Shown here one piece after another: positions 8,884-19,664 of a stretch of DNA of 64,000 nt. Origin of the DNA: Debaryomyces hansenii CBS767 (lineage: Eukaryota; Ascomycota; Pichiomycetes; Serinales; Debaryomycetaceae). The translations under genes and the position numbers were made by a program. Every line of letters begins with the position of its first letter. Position 1 is the first letter of the stretch. The stretch is from assembly GCF_000006445.2 (NCBI RefSeq), contig NC_006044.2:744001-808000 (forward strand), given 5' to 3'. Under the pieces are notes generated by a model that saw only the letters and a program-made list of their open reading frames with translations, searched no databases and was not told the origin of the DNA.

Positions 8884-9756
8884 ATGAGCAATCCATACGG
8901 CAACAACTCATATGAAATGGGCAATTATAACAAATACTCGTCCGGATCAGGTACCGGGTCGAACGAGGATGACTTTGTTACATATATGAACGAAATCAAT
9001 GATATAAACAATTCATTGGATCAGTATTCCAACTTAGTTAATTTAGTGTCGAATAAACAAAGAAACTTTGTACAAGAGTTGGATTTGAACGAAGAAGATG
9101 CGGATTACAACTCGAAGCAGATTGATGCGTTAGTATCGGAGTCCCAATCGTTGCAAAATGATTTAAAGAATCGTATTAAGAATGTACAGACGCAAGCTGC
9201 GCAGTCGAAGGACCAGCACAAGATGGACCAGGCGGAAAGCTGTAGAAAGAGATTTTTGGAGATTATTCAAGAATACAGAGTCGTGGAGTCTAATAACAGA
9301 GAGCAGACAAAGGTCCAAGCTGAAAGACAGTATAGAATTATAAAACCGGATGCGTCTGATGACGAGGTTCGTGCTGCAGTTGAAGACGGAAATAGTCAAC
9401 AATACTTCCAACAAGCCTTAATGCAATCTAACAGAAGAGGTGAAGCTAGAACTGTGTTGAATGAGGTTCAAGTGAGACACCGTGAATTATTGAAATTAGA
9501 AAAGACTATGGCTGAGTTAACTCAGTTGTTCCATGACATGGAAGAGATGATCATCGAACAAGACCAACCAATCCAACAAATCGATGAACAAATTCACACG
9601 GCGCAACATGACATTGAACAAGGGGTTGGACATACCAACAAGGCTGTCACCAGTGCCAAGAAAGCTAGAAAGAAGAAGATCTGGTGTCTTGTTATCTGTT
9701 TGATCATTATTGCCATTCTTGCCATTGTTCTTGGTAGTGTATTTGGTACAAAATAA
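8884..9756 (+). CDS. SSO2: Plasma-membrane t-SNARE, syntaxin (Sso1/2)
   Basis: This 290-residue syntaxin of the Sso type pairs with Sec9 and Snc1/2 to drive exocytic fusion at the plasma membrane. It has an N-terminal Habc three-helix region at about residues 35-155, a SNARE motif at about 185-255 with a central zero-layer glutamine, and one C-terminal membrane anchor (WCLVICLIIIAILAIVLGSVF) ending in FGTK. The segment just before the anchor is basic (KKARKKKIW), as usual for plasma-membrane syntaxins. Length matches the family. Sso1 and Sso2 are Saccharomyces duplicates, so the symbol stands for the single ancestral gene. Confidence 0.93.
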   Translation: MSNPYGNNSYEMGNYNKYSSGSGTGSNEDDFVTYMNEINDINNSLDQYSNLVNLVSNKQRNFVQELDLNEEDADYNSKQIDALVSESQSLQNDLKNRIKNVQTQAAQSKDQHKMDQAESCRKRFLEIIQEYRVVESNNREQTKVQAERQYRIIKPDASDDEVRAAVEDGNSQQYFQQALMQSNRRGEARTVLNEVQVRHRELLKLEKTMAELTQLFHDMEEMIIEQDQPIQQIDEQIHTAQHDIEQGVGHTNKAVTSAKKARKKKIWCLVICLIIIAILAIVLGSVFGTK

Positions 9757-10074
9757 GTCAACATGTACGATTAGCCTATAATTAATTTACTTTTTTTTAG
9801 ATGGGCCTGTTTTATTAATGTTTAGAAGGCCAATCAATAAATGTAACTATATTCTGAAATTATTATGGAATGAAATTACTTTGTAGCATTGTAGCGTCCT
9901 TAGTAGTTTAATCAATATTTATACATATTAAAGTATTCATGTATTTGGGGGCCACATGCACATACCTGTAGCCCCAACTATAATATGCTTTTTTGGCACT
10001 TCCAAGAACCTGTCAATAAAAATCTCAAATCTCAAGAATTTTTTCATCAGTACTTTATATGATCACTAGAAAGA
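9757..10074. other. Intergenic region, 318 bp
   Basis: This lies between the SSO2 stop and the DFG10 start. It contains T-runs after SSO2 consistent with a 3' end region. No gene is visible. Confidence 0.6.
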
Positions 10075-10974
10075 ATGGTTAAAAGACCATTAGAAAAGCT
10101 TATAGGCAGCTTCTATGTTATAACCCTAATATGCATATTTCTTATTAAGTATATTAAGACCTTAAACTGTCTACTTAAGTATGGAAAAAATTATGAAAAC
10201 CCTCAATCAAAATCAACCATAATAAATTATCTAACTTCCATCACCGTCCCCAAACGATGGTTCCTTCATTTTTATATCGTATATTTTGGATGCTGTTTTA
10301 GTACCGGCTGCTTTCTAGAGCTAGTCCAAAGGGACTCGAGGCTTAATTCAGTCATAACTACATTTATTACGTCGTGGCTGCCTGCTTCTTTGGAATCAGC
10401 ACCTGCTAACTACAAACACTACAAGCTTATATTCTATTTATTATGCTTTCAGTCGTTCCGTAGATTGCTCGAAAGTATGTACATCACAAAATTTTCTTCA
10501 AAAGCGAAGATCAACGTCTTTCATTATATTATGGGGTTAGCCTTCTATACCACTATCTCATTAAATTGTTTCCTCAGTTTACTTCCATACCATTTGAATA
10601 CCGCGATTATTCCTGTTAATGATGCCTTTGATCTCACTGATAAGATTTTAATCACGTTATTTATATGGCTATCTATTGACCAGTTCCAGAACCATTACCA
10701 CCTATCAACCCTACCAAAATATTCCGTACCCAAGTTTGGAATGTTTCAATTAGTTGGATCTGCCCATTATCTTGACGAGATAATACTATATTTAATAGTT
10801 GCAATGATCGGTAACCTACACGAAAAATTGTCGATTATTGATATAAACTACATCCTAGGTTGGGCATTTGTCGCAGTTAACCTATCCATTAGCTCATTAG
10901 AGTCATATTCATATTACAAAGCTAAATTTCCTGAGTTTACTGTGAAGTATAGTATTATTCCTGGCATTTTATGA
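10075..10974 (+). CDS. DFG10: Polyprenol reductase (SRD5A3/Dfg10 type)
   Basis: This 299-residue multi-pass ER protein is of the steroid 5-alpha reductase superfamily. Dfg10/SRD5A3 acts in the conversion of polyprenol to dolichol, the lipid carrier for N-glycosylation. The sequence has about six hydrophobic segments. The subfamily hallmark VPKRWFLHFYIVYF sits near residue 60, and a C-terminal region of the reductase type follows (HYLDEIILYLIVAM, and an ILGWAFVAVNLSISSLESYSYYKAKFPEF-like stretch). Residue HY in the AHYLDE block corresponds to conserved reductase-domain histidine positions. The gene runs co-directionally into the arrestin-like gene, with only 113 bp between. Confidence 0.82.
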   Translation: MVKRPLEKLIGSFYVITLICIFLIKYIKTLNCLLKYGKNYENPQSKSTIINYLTSITVPKRWFLHFYIVYFGCCFSTGCFLELVQRDSRLNSVITTFITSWLPASLESAPANYKHYKLIFYLLCFQSFRRLLESMYITKFSSKAKINVFHYIMGLAFYTTISLNCFLSLLPYHLNTAIIPVNDAFDLTDKILITLFIWLSIDQFQNHYHLSTLPKYSVPKFGMFQLVGSAHYLDEIILYLIVAMIGNLHEKLSIIDINYILGWAFVAVNLSISSLESYSYYKAKFPEFTVKYSIIPGIL

Positions 10975-11087
10975 ATTCCTTCAGTACATAATATTTATGT
11001 CCCATCCTGTATATAAAGAATAGCTTATATTTTATTCTGACAAGTAAATAAAGAAGATCTCCATACATTATCAACAAAGAGGTAAGT

Positions 11088-12422
11088 ATGGCACCGCCTA
11101 AGACAGTATCGCCCGTGATAGCAAGCCTAAGGGCGTCAAGTACAAGCGTCGTACGTGGATGTCCCGGGGTTCCAAGGAGTATACCCCGTATTGAAACGGT
11201 TATTGAGTTACGGCCATTTAATGGCGTTCCGTTCATGATTCGGTCGGTAGGAATAGAATTAAGAACCACACAAAGAGTTATCGTGCCGTCTACACTAGGG
11301 TCAAATGACACGGTTAGAGAATATAAAATATACGAAAATCCGTTTGTTTTCAGGCCTGCAGCAGGAGAATTTTCAGAAAGATTACTAGGAATAGATATAC
11401 CTGTGTTGATACCGTTGCCGAAAGATATTATTTCCAGCGGACAATATCCACAATGGAATGCAATGACGACACACAGTCTTGTGGTGAAGGTTTCATGTGG
11501 TGATACATACAATAATGAGACCAACTACAATGAAGCATTCCCCATTCCGATCAAATTGTACGACACGTTACCGATTTACAGACAGTTCAATGAGCCAATA
11601 GCAGAGGTGAGGAATTCAGACTGCAAACAGGTGCTTGTGGAACTATCATTGCCAGTGTCGTCGATAGGACCTAAAGATGACATTATTTTGTTCGTTAAAA
11701 CCATGACGGATCCGCTATGCAACAAAATTAGTAAGAACTTGCGATTAAGGTTTATAACATTCCAAATTAAAGAGATATTAGAATGCCATGAAGGTGGGCT
11801 TCCGTTGATGAAAGAGCATAAGATATACACTGAAACAAAGAGTTTTTTGAATGACGAGTCTATTCTAAACACACAGGGTGTTTCCCATCAGTTTCGCTTG
11901 GAGTTTCCCTTTGATAATGAGTATTTGCAGATGTATTGCAATAAAAACTATATTGATAACAACTTGAGTGATAATAAGCATGTCGTATCCACGTATACAA
12001 ACGATAAGAAAAATAGCAAAGTGGTTGAAGGAATTCCACTTACTCACACACAGGGTTTTACCACTCTAGGTAGACTATTTTCCATACGATATGAAGCAAT
12101 AATTAAGGTGAAACTAGTACACGGTAGAGATATGGAGATAACGTTGCCAATAACCATTAGTCCATTCAATAGAGAAAGCAGCGAATATTTATTGTCATGG
12201 ATAATAAATCAGTGTGAAGTTGCGAGAAATAAATTTGGCAAAGATCTAGTCAACAGATTAGTAAATGCAAGATACGATGAAACTGACACCGTACTTCACA
12301 GGTTTAATCCGCCACCGATCGTGTATAAGTATACTAAATCGGATTGGGTGAGATTAGGATTTAATGGTGAAGCATTTGGGTCGAATCAATTAGGGAAAAA
12401 TTTGGTACAATACATTGATTAG
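11088..12422 (+). CDS. Arrestin-like protein
   Basis: This 444-residue protein looks mainly beta-strand and shows an arrestin-fold pattern: an N-terminal half with IELRPFNGVPFMIRSVGIELRT and a C-terminal half with LGRLFSIRYEAIIKVKLVHGRDMEITLPITISPF, similar to the C-terminal sandwich of alpha-arrestins. No perfect PPxY ubiquitin-ligase motif is seen; the closest is PPPIVY near residue 405. I cannot name an S. cerevisiae orthologue. Members of this family act as cargo adaptors for Rsp5, but without a PY motif that role is uncertain. The ATG directly follows a GTAAGT hexamer that resembles a splice donor; no matching acceptor was found, so the unspliced start is kept. Confidence 0.65.
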   Translation: MAPPKTVSPVIASLRASSTSVVRGCPGVPRSIPRIETVIELRPFNGVPFMIRSVGIELRTTQRVIVPSTLGSNDTVREYKIYENPFVFRPAAGEFSERLLGIDIPVLIPLPKDIISSGQYPQWNAMTTHSLVVKVSCGDTYNNETNYNEAFPIPIKLYDTLPIYRQFNEPIAEVRNSDCKQVLVELSLPVSSIGPKDDIILFVKTMTDPLCNKISKNLRLRFITFQIKEILECHEGGLPLMKEHKIYTETKSFLNDESILNTQGVSHQFRLEFPFDNEYLQMYCNKNYIDNNLSDNKHVVSTYTNDKKNSKVVEGIPLTHTQGFTTLGRLFSIRYEAIIKVKLVHGRDMEITLPITISPFNRESSEYLLSWIINQCEVARNKFGKDLVNRLVNARYDETDTVLHRFNPPPIVYKYTKSDWVRLGFNGEAFGSNQLGKNLVQYID

Positions 12423-12590
12423 TTCAATTCGTCAAGGTAAGCATGTAAGAGGAAAGAGTAAATTATAGAGAAGATTCAGGAGCAAATTAGATCAGTATAT
12501 TTATGTGATTAATTTATCTGCAGTGCGATTATAGAAATATATAAATTGGTTACAATAATACTTAGTTAGCTTGTATAATTAGCTCCAAAA

Positions 12591-13433
12591 ATGTCAGGGC
12601 TAAACTCTCCACCATCATATGCACCTACATCCACAAGTTCATATACTCCTAGCAATGCCAATCATATCAAATATCACAGGGAGATTGATAAATCGGCTGT
12701 GATCAAATCTCCATTACATAAAAACATATATGATTCGCTTGCAGAAATATATTCCATAGTAACGGTAATGGAAATGATAGAGAAGTCGTTCCTAAAAGAT
12801 TATATTACTGACAAAGATAAATACACATCTACTACATTAAGATTGATAAACCAGTACCAAATAATTATCAAGGGATTTCAAGAAGATCAGTCAAAGCAAA
12901 CAATCTTGGCAGATATAGTACCAGGAGCTTCAGTAGATAGCGATGATTTTTCTGAAAAACTAGCCAATACATATAACTTGCATGCTCCGTTAGCTATAAA
13001 GAGGCTACAGACTGGTGTACCCGTAACAATCGAACATCTCGGTACTCAAGTTGAAAGTTCAAGCCATCCAACACATAATATCAGTAATGTCAATACATCT
13101 ACGAATACCAAAGCAAGTGGCAGATTAGTTGCAGAAGTAACAGGCAACTTTATAACTTGTATGGATGCGTTGAAATTAAATTACAAGACAAAGGACCAAT
13201 TGCATCCTTTATTGTCAGATTTGGTGGTAAGTCTAAATGATTTGGTGACAATGAATGATTCAAACGATGAAAACAATGGTAAGACGATTGAATTCCCGGG
13301 CAAATCAAAATTGATATCGTGGTTAATCAAATTAAATAATTTGGAGGACCAGGAATTAGTCCAATCCGATATCGATACGTTTTTGAACGATTTGGATCTG
13401 GCCTACAAGAATTTTTATACTTCATTAGAATAA
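12591..13433 (+). CDS. VPS28: ESCRT-I subunit Vps28
   Basis: This 280-residue subunit of ESCRT-I sorts ubiquitinated cargo at endosomes with Vps23, Vps37 and Mvb12. A Ser/Thr/Pro-rich N-terminus is followed by the core helical hairpin (LAEIYSIVTVMEMIEKSFLKDYI) at about residues 45-130. The C-terminal four-helix domain, which contacts ESCRT-II, starts at about 180 (VTGNFITCMDALKLNYKTKDQLHPLLSDLV). Length is close to the family norm, with a slightly longer linker. It converges on RPN12, with 32 bp between the two stop codons. Confidence 0.92.
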   Translation: MSGLNSPPSYAPTSTSSYTPSNANHIKYHREIDKSAVIKSPLHKNIYDSLAEIYSIVTVMEMIEKSFLKDYITDKDKYTSTTLRLINQYQIIIKGFQEDQSKQTILADIVPGASVDSDDFSEKLANTYNLHAPLAIKRLQTGVPVTIEHLGTQVESSSHPTHNISNVNTSTNTKASGRLVAEVTGNFITCMDALKLNYKTKDQLHPLLSDLVVSLNDLVTMNDSNDENNGKTIEFPGKSKLISWLIKLNNLEDQELVQSDIDTFLNDLDLAYKNFYTSLE

Positions 13434-13465
13434 TTTATATTATAAGTAATCATCTAAACTGTTAT

Positions 13466-14302
13466 TTATACGATGGACTCGATTTGCTCTGCGTAGTTCA
13501 ATACATTATTAATGACAGCCGTAGAATTATCACCACTTGTCTCATCTTTACTCTTAGAATGGAAGAAAATGGTACCATCCTTAAAGGACCAGGTTTCAAT
13601 TTCCAAATCCCGCTCACAAAACTGCTGGAATACAGAATCGGATTGTTCCTGTGGGAAGTATAGCAAGTTCTTACAATTGCTAACAGGCAAGGATTCGTAG
13701 GTTCTTTCTAAAGACTTTGCGATCTCAAATCTTAATGCAGTAATTAATGTATCAATGAAATGCTTGTACTCCTTGCATGGGAGCTTATTATCTGACTCAT
13801 TCAACAACTTCCAGATCTTATTATAGTTACCCTCCATTAAGTTTCTTTCCAAGTTAATTGGGAATTGCAAGTACGAATCCTTTTCAATATTATATTGGCG
13901 TTTGTTGAAGATATATTCCAATTCAACGTGAAACTTTGAAATTAACCCCTGTGATAACAAATATAACAAATATAACGAGATAATCTTGGTGCTGTCAGTA
14001 TTTATTTCCAATTTGCTGTGGAGCTTTTCGTTACTATAAAATGGCTTCAATTGCGCAAAATAGTTCTCGAATCCCTGGTAATCGTTACTTAACAACGATG
14101 CTAAGGATCCAATCTCCAAAATTCGTTCCGCAATCTTCAAGTCATTTAACTGATCCTTATTCCCGCTATTTGACGCCAATGGCACTAATAAATTGTGTTT
14201 AATCAATTCAATCTTGATTGGCGTCAAGATCTTCTGACATTGCGTGTATTTTTCTGATTCGAACAATTGATATAGTTCGCCAGTTAACTTCTGTAATGAC
14301 AT
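13466..14302 (-). CDS. RPN12: 26S proteasome lid subunit Rpn12
   Basis: This 278-residue lid subunit of the 19S regulatory particle is the last to join during lid assembly. The protein is almost entirely helical, with the Rpn12-type N-terminus (MSLQKLTGELYQLFE) and a C-terminal PCI/CSN8-like region (ISSRDEIKFDLYFPQ-like equivalent reads LLYFPQEQSDSVFQQFCERDLEIETW). Length matches the family (274 in S. cerevisiae). It is divergent from ASN1, with an 803-bp intergenic region. Confidence 0.88.
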   Translation of the reverse strand: MSLQKLTGELYQLFESEKYTQCQKILTPIKIELIKHNLLVPLASNSGNKDQLNDLKIAERILEIGSLASLLSNDYQGFENYFAQLKPFYSNEKLHSKLEINTDSTKIISLYLLYLLSQGLISKFHVELEYIFNKRQYNIEKDSYLQFPINLERNLMEGNYNKIWKLLNESDNKLPCKEYKHFIDTLITALRFEIAKSLERTYESLPVSNCKNLLYFPQEQSDSVFQQFCERDLEIETWSFKDGTIFFHSKSKDETSGDNSTAVINNVLNYAEQIESIV

Positions 14303-15105
14303 CCCTGCTATTATTTAATATGTCCTATTGATAAGTTATGGATGATCTCCTTTAATGTGCTAGTGTAATCCTATGGTATTGCCACCGGTCTACTATACCG
14401 CCGCTACTGTTTTCTCACAATCGGAGTCTAGCGTGCACAAATCGAAAAATCTCAGAAACAAACATCCACACACCGAATTCATGAAACTCCAAACACCAGA
14501 TTAATTCGCACCCTAATCTGTTCGATGAGATGACTCTTGATGTGATGTATACCATTTAAATTTCATTAGTCAACTTCTTTTGTTCGGTATTCAAAATGAT
14601 CCCGGACATCGTATATAATGTGCTAAACTTCAAGAATGTATATGTGGAAATTTGAAAGCGTGAGAGTTTTTGGATATGTTACTATTGGGGCCGGGGTAAG
14701 GGTTTATGGGGCGACTCATCATTTTATAGCGGCTAACACAACAGGAAATGCGATTGCAATTATAACAAGAATAATTATCCAAAATTTTATCAGCTATTAT
14801 AGGGCGACATGTCGCAATATCCTTAATGTAAATTATAAGCAAATAATACACACAAATATAAAGCTTAACTGTTGAGTCATAGTAATTGGGAAATCATCCG
14901 TAGGGCGATAAACGGAAACTGGAAAGGTGCGGACCGGAAATTGAGCGAGTCGTCGCAAGATGAGATGCGACCCGAGGGTGAAAATAATTAGTCACTAGTC
15001 GACGAAAATAAATTTTTCATATATAAAACATTAAAACGACTCTTATATCATTGAAAAAAACTAAATATCGACACGCTACTCCTAGGCCTAGTATAGAATA
15101 GAACT
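14303..15105. other. Intergenic region upstream of RPN12 and ASN1, 803 bp
   Basis: This is a divergent promoter region. It holds a canonical Gcn4 site (separate entry), a TGACTC half-site at 14531-14536, and a TATATAAAA-like stretch near 15020 suited to ASN1. The short ORFs here on both strands overlap and look random. Confidence 0.6.
14873..14879 (+). promoter_or_regulatory. ASN1: Gcn4 binding site upstream of ASN1
   Basis: TGAGTCA is a perfect Gcn4/AP-1 palindrome, 227 bp before the ASN1 ATG. A second core, TGACTC, lies at 14531-14536. Asparagine synthetase genes are general amino-acid control targets in yeasts, so the location fits. Confidence 0.7.
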
Positions 15106-16827
15106 ATGTGTGGTATTTTTGCAGCTTTTAGACAACCAGAGGTTGAACAGTTTAAATCAAAGGCTTTACAGTATTCCAAGAGAATCCGTCACCGTGGTCC
15201 AGATTGGTCAGGTAACGTTATTCAAAACTCCACCATCTTATGTCACGAAAGATTGGCTATTGTCGGGTTAGACTCCGGTGCCCAACCAATTACGTCTGAA
15301 GACGGTAACTACACCTTAGCAGTTAACGGTGAAATCTATAACCATATTCAATTAAGAGATGAGTTCCCATCATACCCATACAAATCTTTATCTGATTGTG
15401 AACCAATTATTCCATTATTTGAAAAATACGACGTCGATGCGCCAAAGTATTTGGACGGTATGTTCGCATGGGTATTGTATGACAAGAAAAACGACCGTAT
15501 TGTCGCCAGTAGAGATCCTATTGGTATCACCACTTTGTACATGGGTAAGAGTTCCAAGAACCCAAAAACTCGTTACTTTGCATCTGAATTAAAATGTCTT
15601 ACTGACGAATGTGATGAAATCTTTGCGTTCCCACCAGGTCACGTCTACGATTCTAACACCGATGAAATCACCAGATACTTCAATCCTTCATGGTGGGAAG
15701 AATCGTCGATTCCATCTAAGAGAGTCGACCTCAAGGAAGTCAGAGAAACTTTGGAATTAGCTGTTAGAAAGAGATTAATGGCAGAAGTTCCATATGGTGT
15801 CTTGTTATCAGGTGGTTTAGATTCCTCCTTGATTGCAGCCATTGCTGCTAGAGAAACTCAAAAGGCTGCAGCAGGCATCAGCAAGGATGGAATTGATGCA
15901 AACAAAGAATTATCTGGTGTTGATGAAAAGGGTTCTTTACACTCCAGTGGTTGGAATCAGTTACACTCCTTTGCTATCGGTCTTCCAGGTGCTCCAGACT
16001 TAATCGCTGCTGAAAAGGTTGCTCATTTTATTGGTACTATTCACCATTCCCACACCTTTACTTTAGACGAAGGTTTGGATGCTTTGGATGATGTTATCTA
16101 TAACTTGGAAACTTACGATGTTACTACTATCAGAGCGTCCACTCCTATGTACTTATTATCGAGAAAGATCAAGGCCCAAGGTGTGAAGATGGTTTTGTCA
16201 GGTGAAGGTTCTGATGAAATTTTCGGAGGTTACTTATACTTCGCTAATGCTCCAAGTCCAAAGGACTTCCACGAAGAATGTGTTAAGAGAGTTAAAAACT
16301 TGCATTATGCTGACTGTTTAAGAGCTAACAAGTCAACTATGGCTTGGGGATTAGAAGCCAGAGTTCCATTCTTAGACAAGCAATTTTTGGAAGTTTGTAT
16401 GAACATTAACCCAGAAGATAAATTAATCAAGCCAGCTGAGGGCAAGATTGAAAAATACATTTTGAGAAAGGCGTTTGACACTTCTGATGATCCAAACGCC
16501 AAGCCATACTTACCAGAGGAAATCTTGTGGAGACAAAAGGAACAATTTTCGGATGGTGTCGGTTACTCATGGATCGATGGCTTAAAGGATGCTGCAGAAG
16601 CAGCTATTTCCGATGAACAATTCGCTAACCCTAAAGCAGAATGGGGTACAGATGTTCCAACAACTAAGGAAGCTTACTGGTACAGATGTAAATTCGATGA
16701 AATTTTCCATTCTAAGGCTGCTGCTTCAACTGTTATGAGATGGGTTCCAAAGGCTGAATGGGGTTGTCATGCTGATCCATCCGGTAGATTCGCTACTATC
16801 CATGAACAGAAAGTTGACCAAGATTAA
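15106..16827 (+). CDS. ASN1: Asparagine synthetase (glutamine-hydrolysing)
   Basis: This cytosolic 573-residue enzyme makes asparagine from aspartate, ATP and glutamine. It begins MCGIFAAF, so after methionine removal Cys2 is the glutaminase nucleophile. The N-terminal class II amidotransferase domain reaches about residue 200 and includes RHRGPDWSG and NGEIYNH. The synthetase domain has the PP-loop LSGGLDSS at about 234-241 and a second ATP site with LSGEGSDE near 365. Length matches fungal Asn1/Asn2 (572). It uses highly preferred codons, consistent with strong expression. Regulation by Gcn4 is suggested by the upstream site. Confidence 0.96.
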   Translation: MCGIFAAFRQPEVEQFKSKALQYSKRIRHRGPDWSGNVIQNSTILCHERLAIVGLDSGAQPITSEDGNYTLAVNGEIYNHIQLRDEFPSYPYKSLSDCEPIIPLFEKYDVDAPKYLDGMFAWVLYDKKNDRIVASRDPIGITTLYMGKSSKNPKTRYFASELKCLTDECDEIFAFPPGHVYDSNTDEITRYFNPSWWEESSIPSKRVDLKEVRETLELAVRKRLMAEVPYGVLLSGGLDSSLIAAIAARETQKAAAGISKDGIDANKELSGVDEKGSLHSSGWNQLHSFAIGLPGAPDLIAAEKVAHFIGTIHHSHTFTLDEGLDALDDVIYNLETYDVTTIRASTPMYLLSRKIKAQGVKMVLSGEGSDEIFGGYLYFANAPSPKDFHEECVKRVKNLHYADCLRANKSTMAWGLEARVPFLDKQFLEVCMNINPEDKLIKPAEGKIEKYILRKAFDTSDDPNAKPYLPEEILWRQKEQFSDGVGYSWIDGLKDAAEAAISDEQFANPKAEWGTDVPTTKEAYWYRCKFDEIFHSKAAASTVMRWVPKAEWGCHADPSGRFATIHEQKVDQD

Positions 16828-16952
16828 TCAATAGTGTTCAATTAGTAAATACCTGGTTCTTTTATGTATTTTAAATATTATTTATAGATGTGAAGACCAC
16901 TTTTTTAATTGTATTAATATGAAAGAACTGTAATAACATGTATATACATATA

Positions 16953-19664
16953 CTAATTTATATAACCATTTGCTTGCAACCATTCCTTGACTTCATCTAA
17001 GTCTCTTTCAACCCATGAGGAATTGATAAGAATATTGTCTAAAACCTGTTTATATGATCTTTCAAAACCGTGGACATCCTTCCGGCTGAAAAAATTCTTT
17101 ATCTCGTTATACATTGCCATAGATTGATATTTACCCAAAGTAAGTTTGATGAATCGATCTAAGACAACCATATTCGTTGACATTAATTTATAAAATTCAT
17201 CATAATTTTCTTTGAAAAACTTCCAAAATTCATCTTTTGTAGTGGCATTTGTTGATAACGAACGTCCTAAGAAGTGTGAATCCATGGTTGGAACGACATC
17301 CGGATTTATTAAATATCCTATTAATTTCTGGGATAATTCTTTATCATTAATATGACCTAATGACTCTAGCGCTATTTCTCGCGAATCCAAAGAAGTGGGG
17401 TGTGTTACTTCGTGTAAGATTAATCCAAACTTTTCGCTATCAATTAACCGTTTAGAAGAGACAATAGTCGAGAAGACAAAAGCTCTCAATGATGGATGAA
17501 TAGGCTTTCCTGATTTCCATTCGTTAAATAACCTCAAAGCATAATCTTCACTTTCAGTAATTGAAAGCAATCCAGACTTACCCAATATTTCTGCTCTTAA
17601 TTTGGTCCTCAAGAATTGAGAATCGTCTATTTTATTCTTTTCTAATTCATTTAAAAAGTTGACAGACACTTTTTCATAAACTGATTTTGCAAAGTTTTTT
17701 AAGCCTATCGATACACGCTCATCCATACCAGCGAAGGAAACTAAAATATGATCCAATCTTTTACCTAACTCTAACCAAACAACGTATTCATCACCAATGG
17801 AATCAGAATCTATCACTGACTTAATTAATTTTAATAATGTGGTTGTGGAAGTAAATCTGTCACCAGAGACAGCGATAGATGCCACATCCGCAATAATACC
17901 CACCTTATCCTTACCAGATAATTTATTGAAAAATGGTAAAATATTGTGTTCCATTACCTGTGGCGAATAATTCACACGATAAACACCCGCTGTATCTTTA
18001 TTCAATTTGAAGAAATCATTAGTCAATGGGAAATCATTTATTGTAACGTTAGCAGAACCAGGAGAAATTTCGTTTGGATCTAACGATAACTTATCGCCAA
18101 TAGAGGGTCCATTGGAAATATTTAAAGGAATCCACCATTTGGTATGGTTTTCTTCATCTTCTAAATCTCCACTATTCAAAAATCTTGATTGCTTGATAGT
18201 CAATTGTTTAGCAGCGGAATTCAAATCTACATTAACAATAGGGAACCCAATTTTCTTGATCCATGATTCCATCATCTCGTTAACTGGTCTACCAGAAACT
18301 TCACTGATCGAAGACCATAAGTCATGGGAAGTAGCATTACTGAACTTGTTCTTATTTAAGTAGTTTGCGACACCCTTCAAAAATATTTCAGTTCCAAGAG
18401 AGTTTGAAATCATTAATATAGTTGAAGCACCTTTTAAATAAGAAATCGCATCAAAGACTTGATCAATGTCTAAAGCATCCACAACAGGGACTTCAATTGG
18501 GTGTGAATTTCTTAAACCATCTAAATTGAGAGCTTGTTGTAAGGATTCAGAAACAAATCCGCTAAATATATCCCACTCAGGGAATAAATAATCGACAGCA
18601 GCAAAACCTACCCAAGTGGCAAAACCTTCATTAAGCCATAATTCATCCCACCATTTCATCGTAACCAAATTACCGAACCATTGATGGGCTAACTCGTGAG
18701 CAACAACGTAGGCAACCTTTTGCTTATATGATGGATCAGATTTAGTTTCAGAATATAATAATGCGGTACTACGGTAAGTAACTAGACCCCAGTTTTCCAT
18801 GGCATTATGAGAAAACGAATGAACAGCAATTAAGTCGAGTTTTGGTAAAGGATATTTGATTTCGAAGATTTTCGAGAAGTAATCTATGATCTTAGGAGCT
18901 ATCTCTGAGGCAAGCTTAGCTTCTTCCTTATAACCTTTCGTAGTATAAATACGAACAGGCAATGGCTTATCGTTTTGATAAACACCATCCGTAAATGATT
19001 CAATATACTCGAATTCACCGCAAGCCCATGCCAACAAGTAAGTAGACATTATTGGTGTTTTCTCAAACTTCACCGTTTTCAAGTTCGATCCAATTGATTT
19101 TTCTTCAAATATCGGCATATTTCCTAAAGTTGTCCATTCCTGTGAAACTATTAAATCAACACTAAACGTAGCTTTCAATGCAGGCTCATCAAGACATGGG
19201 AAAGCTCTTCTGGCATCAGTAGCTTCAAATTGAGTAGACAACATAATCTTTTCAACGCCACTTTCTTTATAACCAGATTTGTAAAAACCAGCCATATTAG
19301 TCTGAATTATAGCATCAAAATTCAATGTGACAATCAACTTGGAATTATTCATAGGCTTTACGGTTTCATCAAACTTGATTATAAAATACTCTTTCTCTTT
19401 AAATTCTTCAATTGAAGTAACACCAATATCCTTAGTAGAATCATTGCATTGCAAAACTATATTAATTTTATCTTGTGACACTGACAAATCTCTATAGTTT
19501 AAATGCAATTCCTTTGTTTCTTCCACAATTGTGAAGTAAATTACCACTTTTCCTTTAAATGTCTCCTTCTCAACATTGATATCACTGATGGATAAATCAT
19601 AATGATAAGGCTTTAAAGAAGCAGGCAACGCTTCATAATAAGGTTTTTTATTAGAATTACACAT
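16953..19664 (-). CDS. APE2: M1-family zinc aminopeptidase (Ape2/Aap1 type)
   Basis: This 903-residue M1 metallopeptidase removes N-terminal residues from peptides. The zinc site is intact: HELAHQWFGN near residue 322, followed by NEGFATW about 20 residues later (HEXXH-18-E). The substrate N-terminus motif reads NAMEN (287-291) instead of the usual GAMEN. A C-terminal ERAP1-type helical domain fills residues about 540-900. The ORF continues upstream to a TTG at 19679; the first ATG is 19664. No transit peptide is obvious from this start. The APE2 symbol reflects the closest known family; the sequence is more divergent than expected for a one-to-one orthologue, so a lineage-specific paralogue is possible. 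Confidence 0.85.
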   Translation of the reverse strand: MCNSNKKPYYEALPASLKPYHYDLSISDINVEKETFKGKVVIYFTIVEETKELHLNYRDLSVSQDKINIVLQCNDSTKDIGVTSIEEFKEKEYFIIKFDETVKPMNNSKLIVTLNFDAIIQTNMAGFYKSGYKESGVEKIMLSTQFEATDARRAFPCLDEPALKATFSVDLIVSQEWTTLGNMPIFEEKSIGSNLKTVKFEKTPIMSTYLLAWACGEFEYIESFTDGVYQNDKPLPVRIYTTKGYKEEAKLASEIAPKIIDYFSKIFEIKYPLPKLDLIAVHSFSHNAMENWGLVTYRSTALLYSETKSDPSYKQKVAYVVAHELAHQWFGNLVTMKWWDELWLNEGFATWVGFAAVDYLFPEWDIFSGFVSESLQQALNLDGLRNSHPIEVPVVDALDIDQVFDAISYLKGASTILMISNSLGTEIFLKGVANYLNKNKFSNATSHDLWSSISEVSGRPVNEMMESWIKKIGFPIVNVDLNSAAKQLTIKQSRFLNSGDLEDEENHTKWWIPLNISNGPSIGDKLSLDPNEISPGSANVTINDFPLTNDFFKLNKDTAGVYRVNYSPQVMEHNILPFFNKLSGKDKVGIIADVASIAVSGDRFTSTTTLLKLIKSVIDSDSIGDEYVVWLELGKRLDHILVSFAGMDERVSIGLKNFAKSVYEKVSVNFLNELEKNKIDDSQFLRTKLRAEILGKSGLLSITESEDYALRLFNEWKSGKPIHPSLRAFVFSTIVSSKRLIDSEKFGLILHEVTHPTSLDSREIALESLGHINDKELSQKLIGYLINPDVVPTMDSHFLGRSLSTNATTKDEFWKFFKENYDEFYKLMSTNMVVLDRFIKLTLGKYQSMAMYNEIKNFFSRKDVHGFERSYKQVLDNILINSSWVERDLDEVKEWLQANGYIN

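Noticed and set aside
11082..11087. GTAAGT immediately before the arrestin-like ATG as a splice donor
   Set aside because: No branch site and acceptor that keep a sensible frame were found, and no upstream coding exon is visible.
10955..11524. 189-codon minus-strand ORF
   Set aside because: It is antisense to the start of the arrestin-like gene and shows no family features.
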